NCBI RefSeq assembly: GCF_002197815.1
Contig: NZ_NIUB01000001.1
Location: 147,993-211,992, forward strand
DNA: 64,000 nucleotides
Source: Pseudomonas oleovorans subsp. oleovorans
GTDB taxonomy: Bacteria > Pseudomonadota > Gammaproteobacteria > Pseudomonadales > Pseudomonadaceae
Direction: 5' to 3'
The translations under genes were made by a program, and so were the position numbers. This document shows, piece by piece, positions 50,883-62,668 of the stretch. Positions within the stretch are counted from its first letter, which is position 1. Every line of letters begins with the position of its first letter. A model generated the notes under the pieces. That model saw nothing but the letters and a program-made list of their open reading frames with translations, made no database searches and was not told the DNA's origin.

Positions 50883-50990
50883 GGCCGGCCCTCCAGCTCT
50901 TTAGCCACGCGTCTGGTTAAAAAGCCGGTTGAACAGGATGACGGGCTCATTGCGATTAGATCAGTCATGGCCGGCCCTCCAGCTCTTTAG
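50801..50990. repeat. 86-bp tandem duplication at the spuG-spuH junction
   Basis: GGCCCTCCAG starts at 50801, 50887 and 50973, giving a constant 86-bp period. Two full units are followed by a partial third that is the true 3' end of spuG. The units are identical except for one or two bases at the spuH-proximal edge. Each carries a diverged copy of the spuG end (TTGAACAGGATGA on the plus strand) and the GGAGGG ribosome-binding region. Confidence 0.92.
50879..50968 (-). CDS. 29-codon mini-cistron, first tandem copy
   Basis: ATG at 50968 overlaps the spuG stop (TGA 50967-50965); its own TGA (50881-50879) overlaps the ATG of the second copy. The 29-residue product starts MTDLIAMSPSSC and ends KELEGRP. 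The period of 86 bp equals 29 codons minus one base, so the ATGA coupling is restored after every unit. Expression is an inference from position in an operon and the GGAGGG site. Confidence 0.5.
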   Translation of the reverse strand: MTDLIAMSPSSCSTGFLTRRVAKELEGRP

Positions 50991-51873
50991 CTTGGTTACG
51001 GTTGAACAGGATGATGGGCACGATCAGGATCGCCAGCATCACCACCGCCAGGGCGGAAGCCACCGGCCAGTCGCGGTTGTTGAAGAACTCCTGCCACAGC
51101 ACCTTGCCGATCATCAGGGTCTCCGGGCCGCCGAGCAGTTCGGGGATGACGAATTCACCAACCACCGGAATGAACACCAGCATGGAGCCGGCGATGATGC
51201 CGTTCTTCGACAGCGGCACGGTGATCTTCCAGAAGTTGTTGAAGTTGCTCGAACCCAGGTCAGAGGCGGCCTCCAGCAGGCTGAGGTCGTGCTTCACCAG
51301 GTTGGCGTAGAGCGGCAGGATCATGAACGGCAGGTACGAATAGACGATGCCAATATAGACCGCGGTGTTGGTGTTGAGGATCTGCAGCGGCGTATCGATC
51401 AGACCAATACCCATCAGCAGGCTGTTGAGCAGGCCGTTGTTGCCGAGAATGCCCATCCAGGCATAGACGCGGATCAGGATCGCAGTCCAGGTCGGCATCA
51501 TGATCAGCAGCAGCAGTACCGTCTGGTGCTCTTTCGGCGCCCGCGCGATGGCATAGGCCATCGGGTAGCCGATCACCAGGCAGAGCAAGGTGCTGAAGAA
51601 GGCGATCTGCAGCGAACCCAGGTAGGCCGACAGGTACAGGGCATCTTCGCTGAGGAAGATGTAGTTGCCGAAATTCAACAGCAGCGTCAGCTTGTTGTCC
51701 GCCCACTGGTAGATTTCCGTATAGGGCGGAATCGCCACGTCGGCTTCGGCGAAGCTGATCTTCAGCACGATGATGAAGGGCAGCAGGAAGAACATGAACA
51801 GCCAGAGGAAGGGTATGCCGATAACGGCATGCCGCCCAGTGGGCAGATAGCGCGCCAGTTTGCTCGGTTTCAT
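50965..51873 (-). CDS. spuG: SpuG, polyamine ABC transporter permease (PotH-like)
   Basis: The 302-residue permease begins MKPSKLARYLPTGRHAVIGI, with a first TM about residues 14-36 and about six in all. The EAA loop is SLLEAASDLGSSNFNNFWKI. The ATG at 51873 overlaps the spuF stop (ATGA), showing translational coupling. The C-terminus ends KELEGRP, a segment that has been duplicated downstream. Confidence 0.93.
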   Translation of the reverse strand: MKPSKLARYLPTGRHAVIGIPFLWLFMFFLLPFIIVLKISFAEADVAIPPYTEIYQWADNKLTLLLNFGNYIFLSEDALYLSAYLGSLQIAFFSTLLCLVIGYPMAYAIARAPKEHQTVLLLLIMMPTWTAILIRVYAWMGILGNNGLLNSLLMGIGLIDTPLQILNTNTAVYIGIVYSYLPFMILPLYANLVKHDLSLLEAASDLGSSNFNNFWKITVPLSKNGIIAGSMLVFIPVVGEFVIPELLGGPETLMIGKVLWQEFFNNRDWPVASALAVVMLAILIVPIILFNRNQAKELEGRP

Positions 51874-53024
51874 GATTGCAGTACCACGCCGCTGTCGTCT
51901 TCCCAGTACACCACTACCGGATCGTCCCAAGTCGGGCGCTTGCCGCGGCGCTCGGCATTGGCGATGAAGCACTGCACGATCTGCCCGGAAGTAAGCTTGA
52001 CGTGGTACACCGAGTGACCGCCGAGGTAGGCGATGTCGTGCACGTGGCCACGGCTCCAGTTGTACTCGGGGTGCTCGTGGTCGGCCGGCAAGGCGGTGGC
52101 CATCAGCAGTTTTTCTGGGCGCAGGGCGTAGCTGACCTTCTTGTCCTCGGCGCGGGTGCTGACGCCGTGGCCGATGTAGATCGGCTTGTCCAGATGCGGG
52201 CAGTCGATGATCGCGTGGTCGGCCTCGTCGCTGGTGATCTGACCGTCGAACAGGTTGACGTTGCCGATGAACTCACACACCAGGCGGCTGGTCGGCGTCT
52301 CGTAGATATCGATCGGGCTACCGGTCTGGGCGATCCAGCCCAGGTGCATGATGGCGATGCGCTGGGCCATGGTCATGGCCTCTTCCTGGTCGTGGGTCAC
52401 CATCACGCAGGTCACGCCGACACGCTCGATGATCTCCACCAGTTCCAGCTGCATCTGCGAACGCAGCTTCTTGTCCAGCGCGCCCATCGGTTCGTCGAGC
52501 AGCAGCAGCTTGGGGCGTTTGGCCAGGGAGCGGGCCAGGGCCACGCGCTGACGCTGACCACCGGAGAGCTGGTGTGGCTTGCGCTTGGCGTACTGGGTCA
52601 TGTGTACCAGCTTGAGCATCTCGGCCACGCGCTCGTCGATCTCGGCCTTGGGCAGCTTGTCCTGCTGCAGACCGAAGGCGATGTTCTGCGCCACGGTCAT
52701 GTGCGGGAACAGCGCGTAGGACTGGAACATCATGTTGATCGGCCGCTGATAGGGCGGCATGTCGGTGATATCGACACCATCGAGAATGATGCGCCCGGAG
52801 GTGGGCCGCTCGAAGCCGGCAAGCATGCGCAGCAGCGTGGATTTACCGGAGCCGGAGCCACCGAGCAGAGCAAAGATTTCGCCCTTGTTGATGGTCAACG
52901 AGACGTCGTCGACGGCCACGGTCTCGTCGAACTTCTTGGTCACCCGATCGATCTTGACCAGCACCTCTTTCGGTGTCTGATCCCCCTCGAGGGCTTTTTT
53001 GTAGGCGCTGGAGGCAACAGCCAT
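51870..53024 (-). CDS. spuF: SpuF, polyamine ABC transporter ATPase (PotG-like)
   Basis: The 384-residue ATPase has Walker A LLGGSGSGKSTLLRML, signature LSGGQRQRVALARSLAK, Walker B LLLLDEPMGALDKKL and H-loop VMVTHDQEEAM. A C-terminal TOBE/regulatory domain covers about residues 290-384. It energises import of putrescine and spermidine through SpuG-SpuH. It is preceded by a binding-protein gene and a small intercistronic hairpin. Confidence 0.95.
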   Translation of the reverse strand: MAVASSAYKKALEGDQTPKEVLVKIDRVTKKFDETVAVDDVSLTINKGEIFALLGGSGSGKSTLLRMLAGFERPTSGRIILDGVDITDMPPYQRPINMMFQSYALFPHMTVAQNIAFGLQQDKLPKAEIDERVAEMLKLVHMTQYAKRKPHQLSGGQRQRVALARSLAKRPKLLLLDEPMGALDKKLRSQMQLELVEIIERVGVTCVMVTHDQEEAMTMAQRIAIMHLGWIAQTGSPIDIYETPTSRLVCEFIGNVNLFDGQITSDEADHAIIDCPHLDKPIYIGHGVSTRAEDKKVSYALRPEKLLMATALPADHEHPEYNWSRGHVHDIAYLGGHSVYHVKLTSGQIVQCFIANAERRGKRPTWDDPVVVYWEDDSGVVLQS

Positions 53025-53047
53025 TTAGGAAAACTCCCGGAAGATTG

Positions 53048-53070
53048 TGCCCGACCCCTGCGGCCGGGCA
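53048..53070 (-). promoter_or_regulatory. Intercistronic stem-loop before spuF
   Basis: TGCCCG (53048-53053) pairs with CGGGCA (53065-53070). It lies just 3' of the binding-protein gene on the minus strand. Like the hairpins at 54190-54213 and 55359-55382, it may stabilise the upstream mRNA and raise binding-protein output over the channel proteins. Confidence 0.5.
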
Positions 53071-53077
53071 GGAACGA

Positions 53078-54214
<1,137 letters not shown>

Positions 54215-54236
54215 TTATAGGAAAATCTTCCGCCGA

Positions 54237-56589
<2,353 letters not shown>

Positions 56590-56627
56590 TCATGGCACCG
56601 CTGACAACTTTCCGTGACTGCGGGCTT

Positions 56628-58001
56628 TCAGACCGACAGGTCACGCAGGGTCAGATCCAGGCACTTGCGTGCTTTCTCTACCAGCTCATCCACCTCCGCC
56701 TGGCTGATCACCAGTGGTGGCGCAATGATCATGGTGTCGCCCACGGCGCGCATGATCAGACCGTTATTAAAGCAGTGGCCGCGGCAGATCATGCCTACCG
56801 CCTTGTCACCCGGATAACGTGTGCGCGTCGCCTTGTCCTGCACCAACTCGATGGCACCAAGCATGCCGACGCCGCGCACTTCGCCCACCAGCGGGTGATC
56901 CGCCAGCTCACGTAGACGACGCTGCAAATATGGTGCCGATTCTGCCTTGACTCGCTCAACGATGCCCTCCTCCCTGAGAATGCGCAGATTCTCCAGGCCC
57001 ACCGCAGCGGCCACCGGGTGGCCGGAATAGGTGAAGCCGTGGTTGAAGTCGCCATGCGCCTCGATCACTTCGAACACCTTGTCGCTGACAATCAGCCCGC
57101 CCATCGGCACGTAACCCGAGGTCAGGCCCTTGGCGATGGTCATCAGATCAGGCTTGAGGTCGTAGTACTGGCTGCCGAACCACTCGCCGGTGCGGCCGAA
57201 ACCGCAGATCACCTCGTCGGCAACGAACAGGATGTCGTATTTGCCGAGGATTTCCTTGATCCGCGGCCAGTAGGTTTCCGGCGGGATGATCACGCCACCG
57301 GCGCCCTGGATCGGCTCGGCGATAAACGCTGCAACATTTTCTTCGCCCAGTTCGAGAATCTTCTTCTCCAACTGGTCGGCAGCCCAGATGCCGAACTCTT
57401 CCGGCGACTGCTCGCCACCCTCGCCGAACCAGTACGGCTGCGGAATATGGGCGATGCCCGGAATCGGCAGGTCGCCCTGCTCGTGCATGAACTTCATGCC
57501 GCCGAGGCTAGCCCCGGCCACGGTGGAGCCGTGGTAGCCGTTGTCGCGGCCGATGATGATTTTCTTGTTCGGCTGGCCTTTGCATGCCCAGTAGTGGCGC
57601 ACCAGACGCAGCATGGTGTCGTTGCCCTCCGAGCCCGAACCAGTGAAGAACACGTGATTCATGCCGGCCGGCGCCAGCTGGGAGATGGCATGGGCCAACT
57701 CAAGCACCGGCGGGTGCGCGGTCTGGAAGAAGGTGTTGTAGAACGGCAGTTGACGCATCTGCGTAGCGGCGGCTGCGACCAGCTCCTCGCGACCATAGCC
57801 GATGGCCACGCACCACAAGCCGGCCATGCCATCGAGGATTTTGTTGCCCTCGCTGTCCCACAGGTGCACACCCTTGGCCTCGGTGATGATGCGCGGGCCC
57901 TTCTCGGCCAGCTGCTTGTAATCACTGAACGGCGCCAGGTGGTGGGCCTGGCTCAGCGCCTGCCACTGCGCAGTCTTGGGGTTGTTCGCTTGCTGGTTCA
58001 T
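56628..58001 (-). CDS. spuC: SpuC, polyamine:pyruvate aminotransferase
   Basis: The 457-residue class-III PLP aminotransferase transfers amino groups from putrescine or related amines to pyruvate. The PLP lysine lies in MTIAKGLTSGYVPMGG, with FVADEVICGFGRTGEWFGSQ (cofactor aspartate) and YHGSTVAGASLGGM. The start at 58001 (MNQQANNPKTAQWQALSQ) gives the family length. It follows spuB with a 118-bp gap that contains a short repeat hairpin. Confidence 0.95.
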   Translation of the reverse strand: MNQQANNPKTAQWQALSQAHHLAPFSDYKQLAEKGPRIITEAKGVHLWDSEGNKILDGMAGLWCVAIGYGREELVAAAATQMRQLPFYNTFFQTAHPPVLELAHAISQLAPAGMNHVFFTGSGSEGNDTMLRLVRHYWACKGQPNKKIIIGRDNGYHGSTVAGASLGGMKFMHEQGDLPIPGIAHIPQPYWFGEGGEQSPEEFGIWAADQLEKKILELGEENVAAFIAEPIQGAGGVIIPPETYWPRIKEILGKYDILFVADEVICGFGRTGEWFGSQYYDLKPDLMTIAKGLTSGYVPMGGLIVSDKVFEVIEAHGDFNHGFTYSGHPVAAAVGLENLRILREEGIVERVKAESAPYLQRRLRELADHPLVGEVRGVGMLGAIELVQDKATRTRYPGDKAVGMICRGHCFNNGLIMRAVGDTMIIAPPLVISQAEVDELVEKARKCLDLTLRDLSV

Positions 58002-58093
58002 TACCACACCTTCTTCTGTGAACGCTGCCGGCCACGGACTTGTAGAGCGGGCCGGGCGGCGATCCGCTTCAGCCCACCGAGTCGGCATGCAAT

Positions 58094-58111
58094 GGTGGGC
58101 TGAAGCCCACC
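58094..58111. repeat. Short palindrome GGTGGGC-TGAA-GCCCACC between spuB and spuC
   Basis: A perfect 7-base stem with a TGAA loop (58094-58111), with a partial extra copy of the TTCAGCCCACC arm at about 58070-58080. It resembles the other dispersed intergenic palindromes in this window. Confidence 0.6.
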
Positions 58112-58119
58112 CTACCCTG

Positions 58120-59478
58120 CTAAACCGACAGCAGCAGGAACTCGCGTTCCCAGGAGCTGATCACGCGCTTGAAGTTCTCGTGCTCGGCACGCTTGACCGC
58201 GACATAGCCACGGATGAACTTCTCGCCGAGGAATTTCTCGGCGTCCTTGCACGCTTCCATCCGCTCCAGAGCGCTCTCGATGGTCACCGGCAGGCGCAGG
58301 TTGCGACGCTCGTAACCACGGCCCTTGACCGGTGCACCGGGCCTCACCCCGCCGACCATACCCATGTAGCCGCACAGCAGAGTAGCTGCCAGCACCAGGT
58401 ACGGGTTGGCGTCAGCGCCGGCCAGGCGGTTTTCCACGCGACGGTTCTGCGGAGTCGCCTCAGGCACGCGCAGGCCTACGGTGCGGTTCTCCTCGCCCCA
58501 CTCCACGTTCACCGGCGCCGAGGTATCGGGCAGGAAGCGGCGGAACGAGTTGACGTTCGGCGCGAACAGCGGCAGCAGCTCGGGGATGTACTTCTGCAGC
58601 CCCCCGATGTGATGCATGAACAGCTCGCTCATGGTGCCGTCTTCGTTGGAGAAGATGTTCTTGCCGGTTTTGATGTCGACCACGCTCTGGTGAATGTGCA
58701 TGGCGCTGCCAGGCTCGTCGGTGATCGGCTTGGCCATGAAAGTGGCCGCCACGTCATGCTTGAGCGCGGCCTCACGCATGGTGCGCTTGAACACCAGAAT
58801 CTGGTCGGCGAGGTGCAGTGCATCGCCATGACGGAAGTTGATTTCCATCTGCGCCGGACCTTCTTCGTGGATCAGGGTGTCCAGATCCAGGCCTTGCAGT
58901 TCGCACCAGTCGTACATGTCTTCGAACAGCGGGTCGAACTCGTTGGCCGCGTCAATAGAGAAGCTCTGACGACCGGTTTCCGGGCGGCCGGAGCGGCCAA
59001 CAGGTGCTACCAGCGGGAAGTCCGGATCGCTGTTGCGCTTGGTCAGGTAGAACTCCATCTCCGGCGCGACGATGGGCTTCCAGCCCTTGTCGGCGTACAT
59101 CTGCAACACCTTCTTGAGGATGTTGCGCGGCGACAGCTCGATGGGGTTGCCCTGCTTGTCGAACGTATCGTGGATCACCATGGCGGTGGGCTCGATGGCC
59201 CAGGGCACGACGAAGACAGCGTTGGGATCCGGACGGCAGAACATGTCGATGTCCGCCTCGTCCAGTAGGTCGTAATAGATATCGTCCTCGACGTAGTCGC
59301 CGGTCACGGTCTGCAGCAGCACGCTCTCGGGGAGGCGCATGCCCTTCTCATCGAGGAACTTGTTGGTCGGCGAGATCTTGCCGCGGGCAATGCCGGTCAG
59401 GTCGCTGATCAGGCATTCGACTTCGGTGATTTTGCGTTCTTTCAGCCAGCTCGTGAGCTGGTCTAGCTTGGTACTCAT
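58120..59478 (-). CDS. spuB: SpuB, gamma-glutamylpolyamine synthetase (glutamine synthetase-like)
   Basis: The 452-residue glutamine-synthetase-family ligase is expected to attach glutamate to putrescine or other polyamines with ATP. Visible motifs include PEMEFYLTKRNSDPDFPLVA, the ammonia/metal region EGPAQMEINFRHGDAL and VAATFMAKPITDEPGSAMHIH, and NRLAGADANPYLVLAATL. In P. aeruginosa spuA precedes it; here only a remnant of spuA is upstream. It is the first intact gene of the operon. Confidence 0.93.
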   Translation of the reverse strand: MSTKLDQLTSWLKERKITEVECLISDLTGIARGKISPTNKFLDEKGMRLPESVLLQTVTGDYVEDDIYYDLLDEADIDMFCRPDPNAVFVVPWAIEPTAMVIHDTFDKQGNPIELSPRNILKKVLQMYADKGWKPIVAPEMEFYLTKRNSDPDFPLVAPVGRSGRPETGRQSFSIDAANEFDPLFEDMYDWCELQGLDLDTLIHEEGPAQMEINFRHGDALHLADQILVFKRTMREAALKHDVAATFMAKPITDEPGSAMHIHQSVVDIKTGKNIFSNEDGTMSELFMHHIGGLQKYIPELLPLFAPNVNSFRRFLPDTSAPVNVEWGEENRTVGLRVPEATPQNRRVENRLAGADANPYLVLAATLLCGYMGMVGGVRPGAPVKGRGYERRNLRLPVTIESALERMEACKDAEKFLGEKFIRGYVAVKRAEHENFKRVISSWEREFLLLSV

Positions 59479-59520
59479 AGAGACCTCAGGGTTGTAGAAC
59501 CTACTTTTGTTATAGCGGGT

Positions 59521-60000
59521 TCAGCGTTGCCCCGCCCTCTCCCTGCAAGCCTCACCAAAGGCCTGGAAGAAGGCGAGATATTCGTGTGGATGCTACTAGG
59601 GGTGCGACACCTCCGGTACCCGACTTTGCACACCACAGAAAGAAAATCGCTCACCCTTGTATTCGAACATCGGGCCGTCTATCTCGCGACATAGCACGCG
59701 CCCGGCGAAACAGGCGAGTGCCTTGTGCATTGCAGGACGCGGGCCAAGGCGCGCAGCAGACAGCGTCACACGGCCGCGTACGCTATCGTGCTGGGTATGC
59801 AATGAACGAAAAACCGGATCAGGCAGGTCATGCGACGCGCCGGATGCAAAGAAAGGATGTTGCCGCATTGCAGCGGTCATGCTCATGACCACTCGGGCCC
59901 GCATGATATGCAGATTCGCCTCGCTGTTGCGGGAAGAAGAGGTAGCGTGACCGATGATCTTGGCACAAGCGCTGACGCCGATGGCCGGCAGGGAAAACAT
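59521..60000 (-). pseudogene. spuA: Remnant of spuA (gamma-glutamyl-polyamine hydrolase, class I glutamine amidotransferase-like)
   Basis: The frame starts MFSLPAIGVSACAKIIGHATS, matching the SpuA/PuuD N-terminus as I know it (xLPLIGVTAC-type). It ends, after two adjacent TAG codons (about 59590-59595), with HPHEYLAFFQAFGEACRER then AGQR and TGA at 59523-59521, matching the SpuA C-terminus. Both ends lie in one reading frame, but the middle (about 100 codons) has no catalytic Cys motif and no SpuA likeness. The whole is 160 codons against about 250. Hydrolysis of gamma-glutamyl polyamines must come from elsewhere. Confidence 0.75.
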
Positions 60001-60047
60001 GAGACACCCGTATTATTGCTGTTATGGGTTTGAACCGAGCTTAGCCT

Positions 60048-60088
60048 TGTTCATTTTTTTACACAATAGTCCTGTAAAAAATTGAACA
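60048..60088. promoter_or_regulatory. 16-9-16 palindrome in the spuA/spuI divergent region (candidate operator)
   Basis: TGTTCATTTTTTTACA (60048-60063) and TGTAAAAAATTGAACA (60073-60088) are complementary at 15 of 16 positions around the spacer CAATAGTCC. It sits 48 bp before the remnant spuA start and about 190 bp before spuI. Such an AT-rich dyad in a GC-rich genome, between divergent polyamine genes, is a strong regulator-site candidate; the protein is unknown. The rest of 60089-60276 shows TTGACA near 60199 but no clear paired -10. Confidence 0.65.
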
Positions 60089-60276
60089 CACCCCCACTGA
60101 GCAACCTGAAAGATCAACGCTTGGAGCCCGCTGAAAGGCCTTGAAATGCCCCAGAAATGGCCACCATGCCCCACTACAGGGCATCACTGGGCCCGCTTGA
60201 CAGTAAAGTGCGTTTCGGATTGACTCACACCCATGCAGTCGCATGATTGATATATTTAACAAAAAGGTGTTGCATC

Positions 60277-61656
60277 ATGTCGGTACCCCCGCGTGCCGTT
60301 CAGCTTAACGAAGCGAACGCGTTCCTCAAGGAACATCCCGAGGTCCAGTTCGTCGACCTTCTTATTGCAGATATGAATGGCGTGGTGCGCGGCAAGCGCA
60401 TCGATCGAAACGCCCTGCACAAGGTGTACGAGAAAGGCATCAACCTGCCGGCCTCGCTCTTCGCCCTCGACATCAATGGCTCCACCGTCGAGAGCACCGG
60501 CCTTGGCCTGGATATCGGTGACGCCGACCGTATCTGCTTCCCTATCCCCAATACCCTGTGCAACGAGCCCTGGCAGAAGCGCCCCACCGCGCAGCTGCTG
60601 ATGACCATGCACGAACTGGATGGCACCCCCTTCTTCGCCGACCCTCGCGAAGTGCTGCGCCAGGTGGTACAGAAGTTCGACGACATGGGTCTGAAGATCT
60701 GCGCCGCCTTCGAACTGGAGTTCTACCTGATCGACCAGGAGAACGTGAACGGCCGGCCGCAGCCGCCGCGCTCGCCGATCTCCGGCAAGCGCCCGCATTC
60801 GACCCAGGTGTACCTGATCGACGACCTCGACGAATACGTCGACTGCCTGCAGGACATGCTCGAAGCGGCCAAGGAGCAGGGCATCCCGGCCGACGCCATC
60901 GTCAAGGAAAGCGCCCCGGCGCAGTTCGAGGTCAACCTGCATCACGTCGAAGACGCCATCAAGGCCTGCGACTACGCCCTGCTGCTCAAGCGCCTGATCA
61001 AAAACATCGCCTACGACCATGAAATGGATTCCACCTTCATGGCCAAGCCCTACCCGGGCCAGGCGGGCAATGGCCTGCACGTGCACATCTCGCTGCTGGA
61101 CAAGAAGACCGGCAAGAACATCTTCGCCGCCGACAACCCGCTGGAGAACCAGCCGCTGCGCCACGCCATCGGCGGCATCCTCGACACCATGGCCGCGAGC
61201 ATGGCCTTCCTCTGCCCCAACGTGAACTCCTACCGCCGCTTCGGCGCGCAGTTCTACGTGCCCAACGCGCCGAGCTGGGCGCTGGACAACCGCACCGTGG
61301 CCGTGCGCGTGCCCACCGGTAGCGCCGACGCCGTGCGCATCGAACACCGGGTGGCCGGCGCCGATGCCAACCCCTACCTGATGCTGGCGTCGATCCTCGC
61401 CGGTATCCACCACGGTCTGACCAACCAGATCGAACCGGGCGAGCCGATCGAAGGCAACGCCTACGAGCAGCTCGAACCCAGCCTGCCGAACAACCTGCGC
61501 GATGCCCTGCGCGAGCTGGACGATAGCGAAGTGCTGAACAAGTACATCGATCCGAAATACATCGACATCTTCGTCGCGTGCAAGGAAGCCGAGCTGCAGG
61601 AATTCGAGACCACCATCTCCGACCTCGAATACAACTGGTACCTGCATACCGTGTAA
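60277..61656 (+). CDS. spuI: SpuI, glutamine synthetase-like gamma-glutamylpolyamine synthetase
   Basis: The 459-residue glutamine-synthetase-family ligase, a paralog of SpuB, starts MSVPPRAVQLNEANAFLKEH at the ATG 60277 with AAGG upstream. Motifs: LLIADMNGVVRGKRI, AAFELEFYLIDQENVNGRPQ, SAPAQFEVNLHHVEDAIKA, DSTFMAKPYPGQAGNGLHVH and HRVAGADANPYLMLASI. It is divergent from the spu operon, as in P. aeruginosa PA0296, and likely acts on a different amine than SpuB. Confidence 0.93.
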   Translation: MSVPPRAVQLNEANAFLKEHPEVQFVDLLIADMNGVVRGKRIDRNALHKVYEKGINLPASLFALDINGSTVESTGLGLDIGDADRICFPIPNTLCNEPWQKRPTAQLLMTMHELDGTPFFADPREVLRQVVQKFDDMGLKICAAFELEFYLIDQENVNGRPQPPRSPISGKRPHSTQVYLIDDLDEYVDCLQDMLEAAKEQGIPADAIVKESAPAQFEVNLHHVEDAIKACDYALLLKRLIKNIAYDHEMDSTFMAKPYPGQAGNGLHVHISLLDKKTGKNIFAADNPLENQPLRHAIGGILDTMAASMAFLCPNVNSYRRFGAQFYVPNAPSWALDNRTVAVRVPTGSADAVRIEHRVAGADANPYLMLASILAGIHHGLTNQIEPGEPIEGNAYEQLEPSLPNNLRDALRELDDSEVLNKYIDPKYIDIFVACKEAELQEFETTISDLEYNWYLHTV

Positions 61657-61763
61657 GCGCAGAAGCCGCCCACACCCGCTCAAGAGTGCCGGGCGGCTCA
61701 GCCTGCTTGCCCAAGTGACCGCGCCTGACGTCCAATAGCGCCTCACAACCGAGGAGCTTGTTC

Positions 61764-62405
61764 ATGTCGCGCACTGCCAGCCCGCGCAAACCCCGCGCCA
61801 GCAGCCAGGCGAGGATCGCCCAGATCCTCACGGCAGCGCGCGAGCTGCTGGCCGAGCAAGGCATGGCCACTCTGTCGATCTACACGGTGGCTGAACGCGC
61901 CGGCATCCCGCCCTCGTCGATCTACCATTTCTTCGCCAGCGTACCGGCCCTGCTCGAAGGGCTGACCGCCGACGTGCATGCAGCCTTTCGCGCCAGCCTG
62001 CAGCAGCCGATCGATCACACTGCCCTGCGTAGCTGGCACGACCTCTCGCGCCTGATCGAGCAGCGCATGCTGGCCATCTATGCCGAGGATGCTGCAGCGC
62101 GCCAACTGATCCTGGCACAGCACGGCCTGGCCGAAGTGACCCAGGCCGATCAGCAGCACGACCTGGAATTGGGCCGATTGATGCACGCACTGTTCGACCG
62201 TCACTTCCCCCTGCCGCAATTGCCGACGGATATCGACGTTTTCAACCTGGCGATGTCGCTGGGTGATCGTGTTTATGCGCGTTCCGTGCAGTTGCACGGC
62301 CACATCACCCCGCGCCTGGCCGAGGAAGGCATGCGCGTATTCGATGCCTACCTGGGCCTGTACCTGCCGGCCGCGCTGCCGAAAAGGCCTGCACCGCTGA
62401 CGTAA
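61764..62405 (+). CDS. aguR: AguR, TetR-family repressor of agmatine degradation
   Basis: The 213-residue TetR-type regulator has an N-terminal helix-turn-helix, ARIAQILTAARELLAEQG then TVAERAGIPPSSIYHFFAS (residues about 15-60). The start is the ATG 61764 with GAGGAG seven bases upstream; a TTG two codons earlier is less likely. It lies directly before aguB, as P. aeruginosa aguR does, where it represses aguBA until agmatine or N-carbamoylputrescine is present. Confidence 0.87.
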   Translation: MSRTASPRKPRASSQARIAQILTAARELLAEQGMATLSIYTVAERAGIPPSSIYHFFASVPALLEGLTADVHAAFRASLQQPIDHTALRSWHDLSRLIEQRMLAIYAEDAAARQLILAQHGLAEVTQADQQHDLELGRLMHALFDRHFPLPQLPTDIDVFNLAMSLGDRVYARSVQLHGHITPRLAEEGMRVFDAYLGLYLPAALPKRPAPLT

Positions 62406-62507
62406 TCCACCGTAGGGTGCGCCGTGCGCACCGATGGCATCTGACGCCGCGACCATCGTGTTGCACAACCAAGCCCCCGCGACACCCTACGGCCCGAACC
62501 AATATAA

Positions 62508-62577
62508 ATCCGATAAAAATCGCATTTATTTCGCTCGGGCGACCAAATGCATCTTCTAATACCGATATTTATCGGAT
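62508..62577. promoter_or_regulatory. Paired inverted motifs upstream of aguB (candidate AguR operators)
   Basis: ATCCGATAAAAATCG (62508-62522) and, on the other strand, ATCCGATAAATATCG (62563-62577) agree at 14 of 15 positions. They are 40 bp apart and 92-161 bp before the aguB ATG. The second lies within a perfect CCGATA-TT-TATCGG dyad. Two like sites by a TetR gene suggest AguR binding with possible looping. Confidence 0.6.
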
Positions 62578-62668
62578 ATAAATCGAGCATCCCGCCCTGG
62601 TCGATGTTCAGCCACGGCACTCTGAATGGGCCGCCAGAGCGGCCTGCGAACGAGCCAAGAGGTGCTTC

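Noticed and set aside
50801..50990. Possible CRISPR or VNTR array
   Set aside because: Only two full units, with no separate spacers; the repeat is explained by duplication of a gene junction.
60140..60180. Sigma-54 promoter before spuI (TGGCCACCATGCCCC)
   Set aside because: The GG/GC spacing and flanking bases do not fit the -24/-12 consensus well enough.
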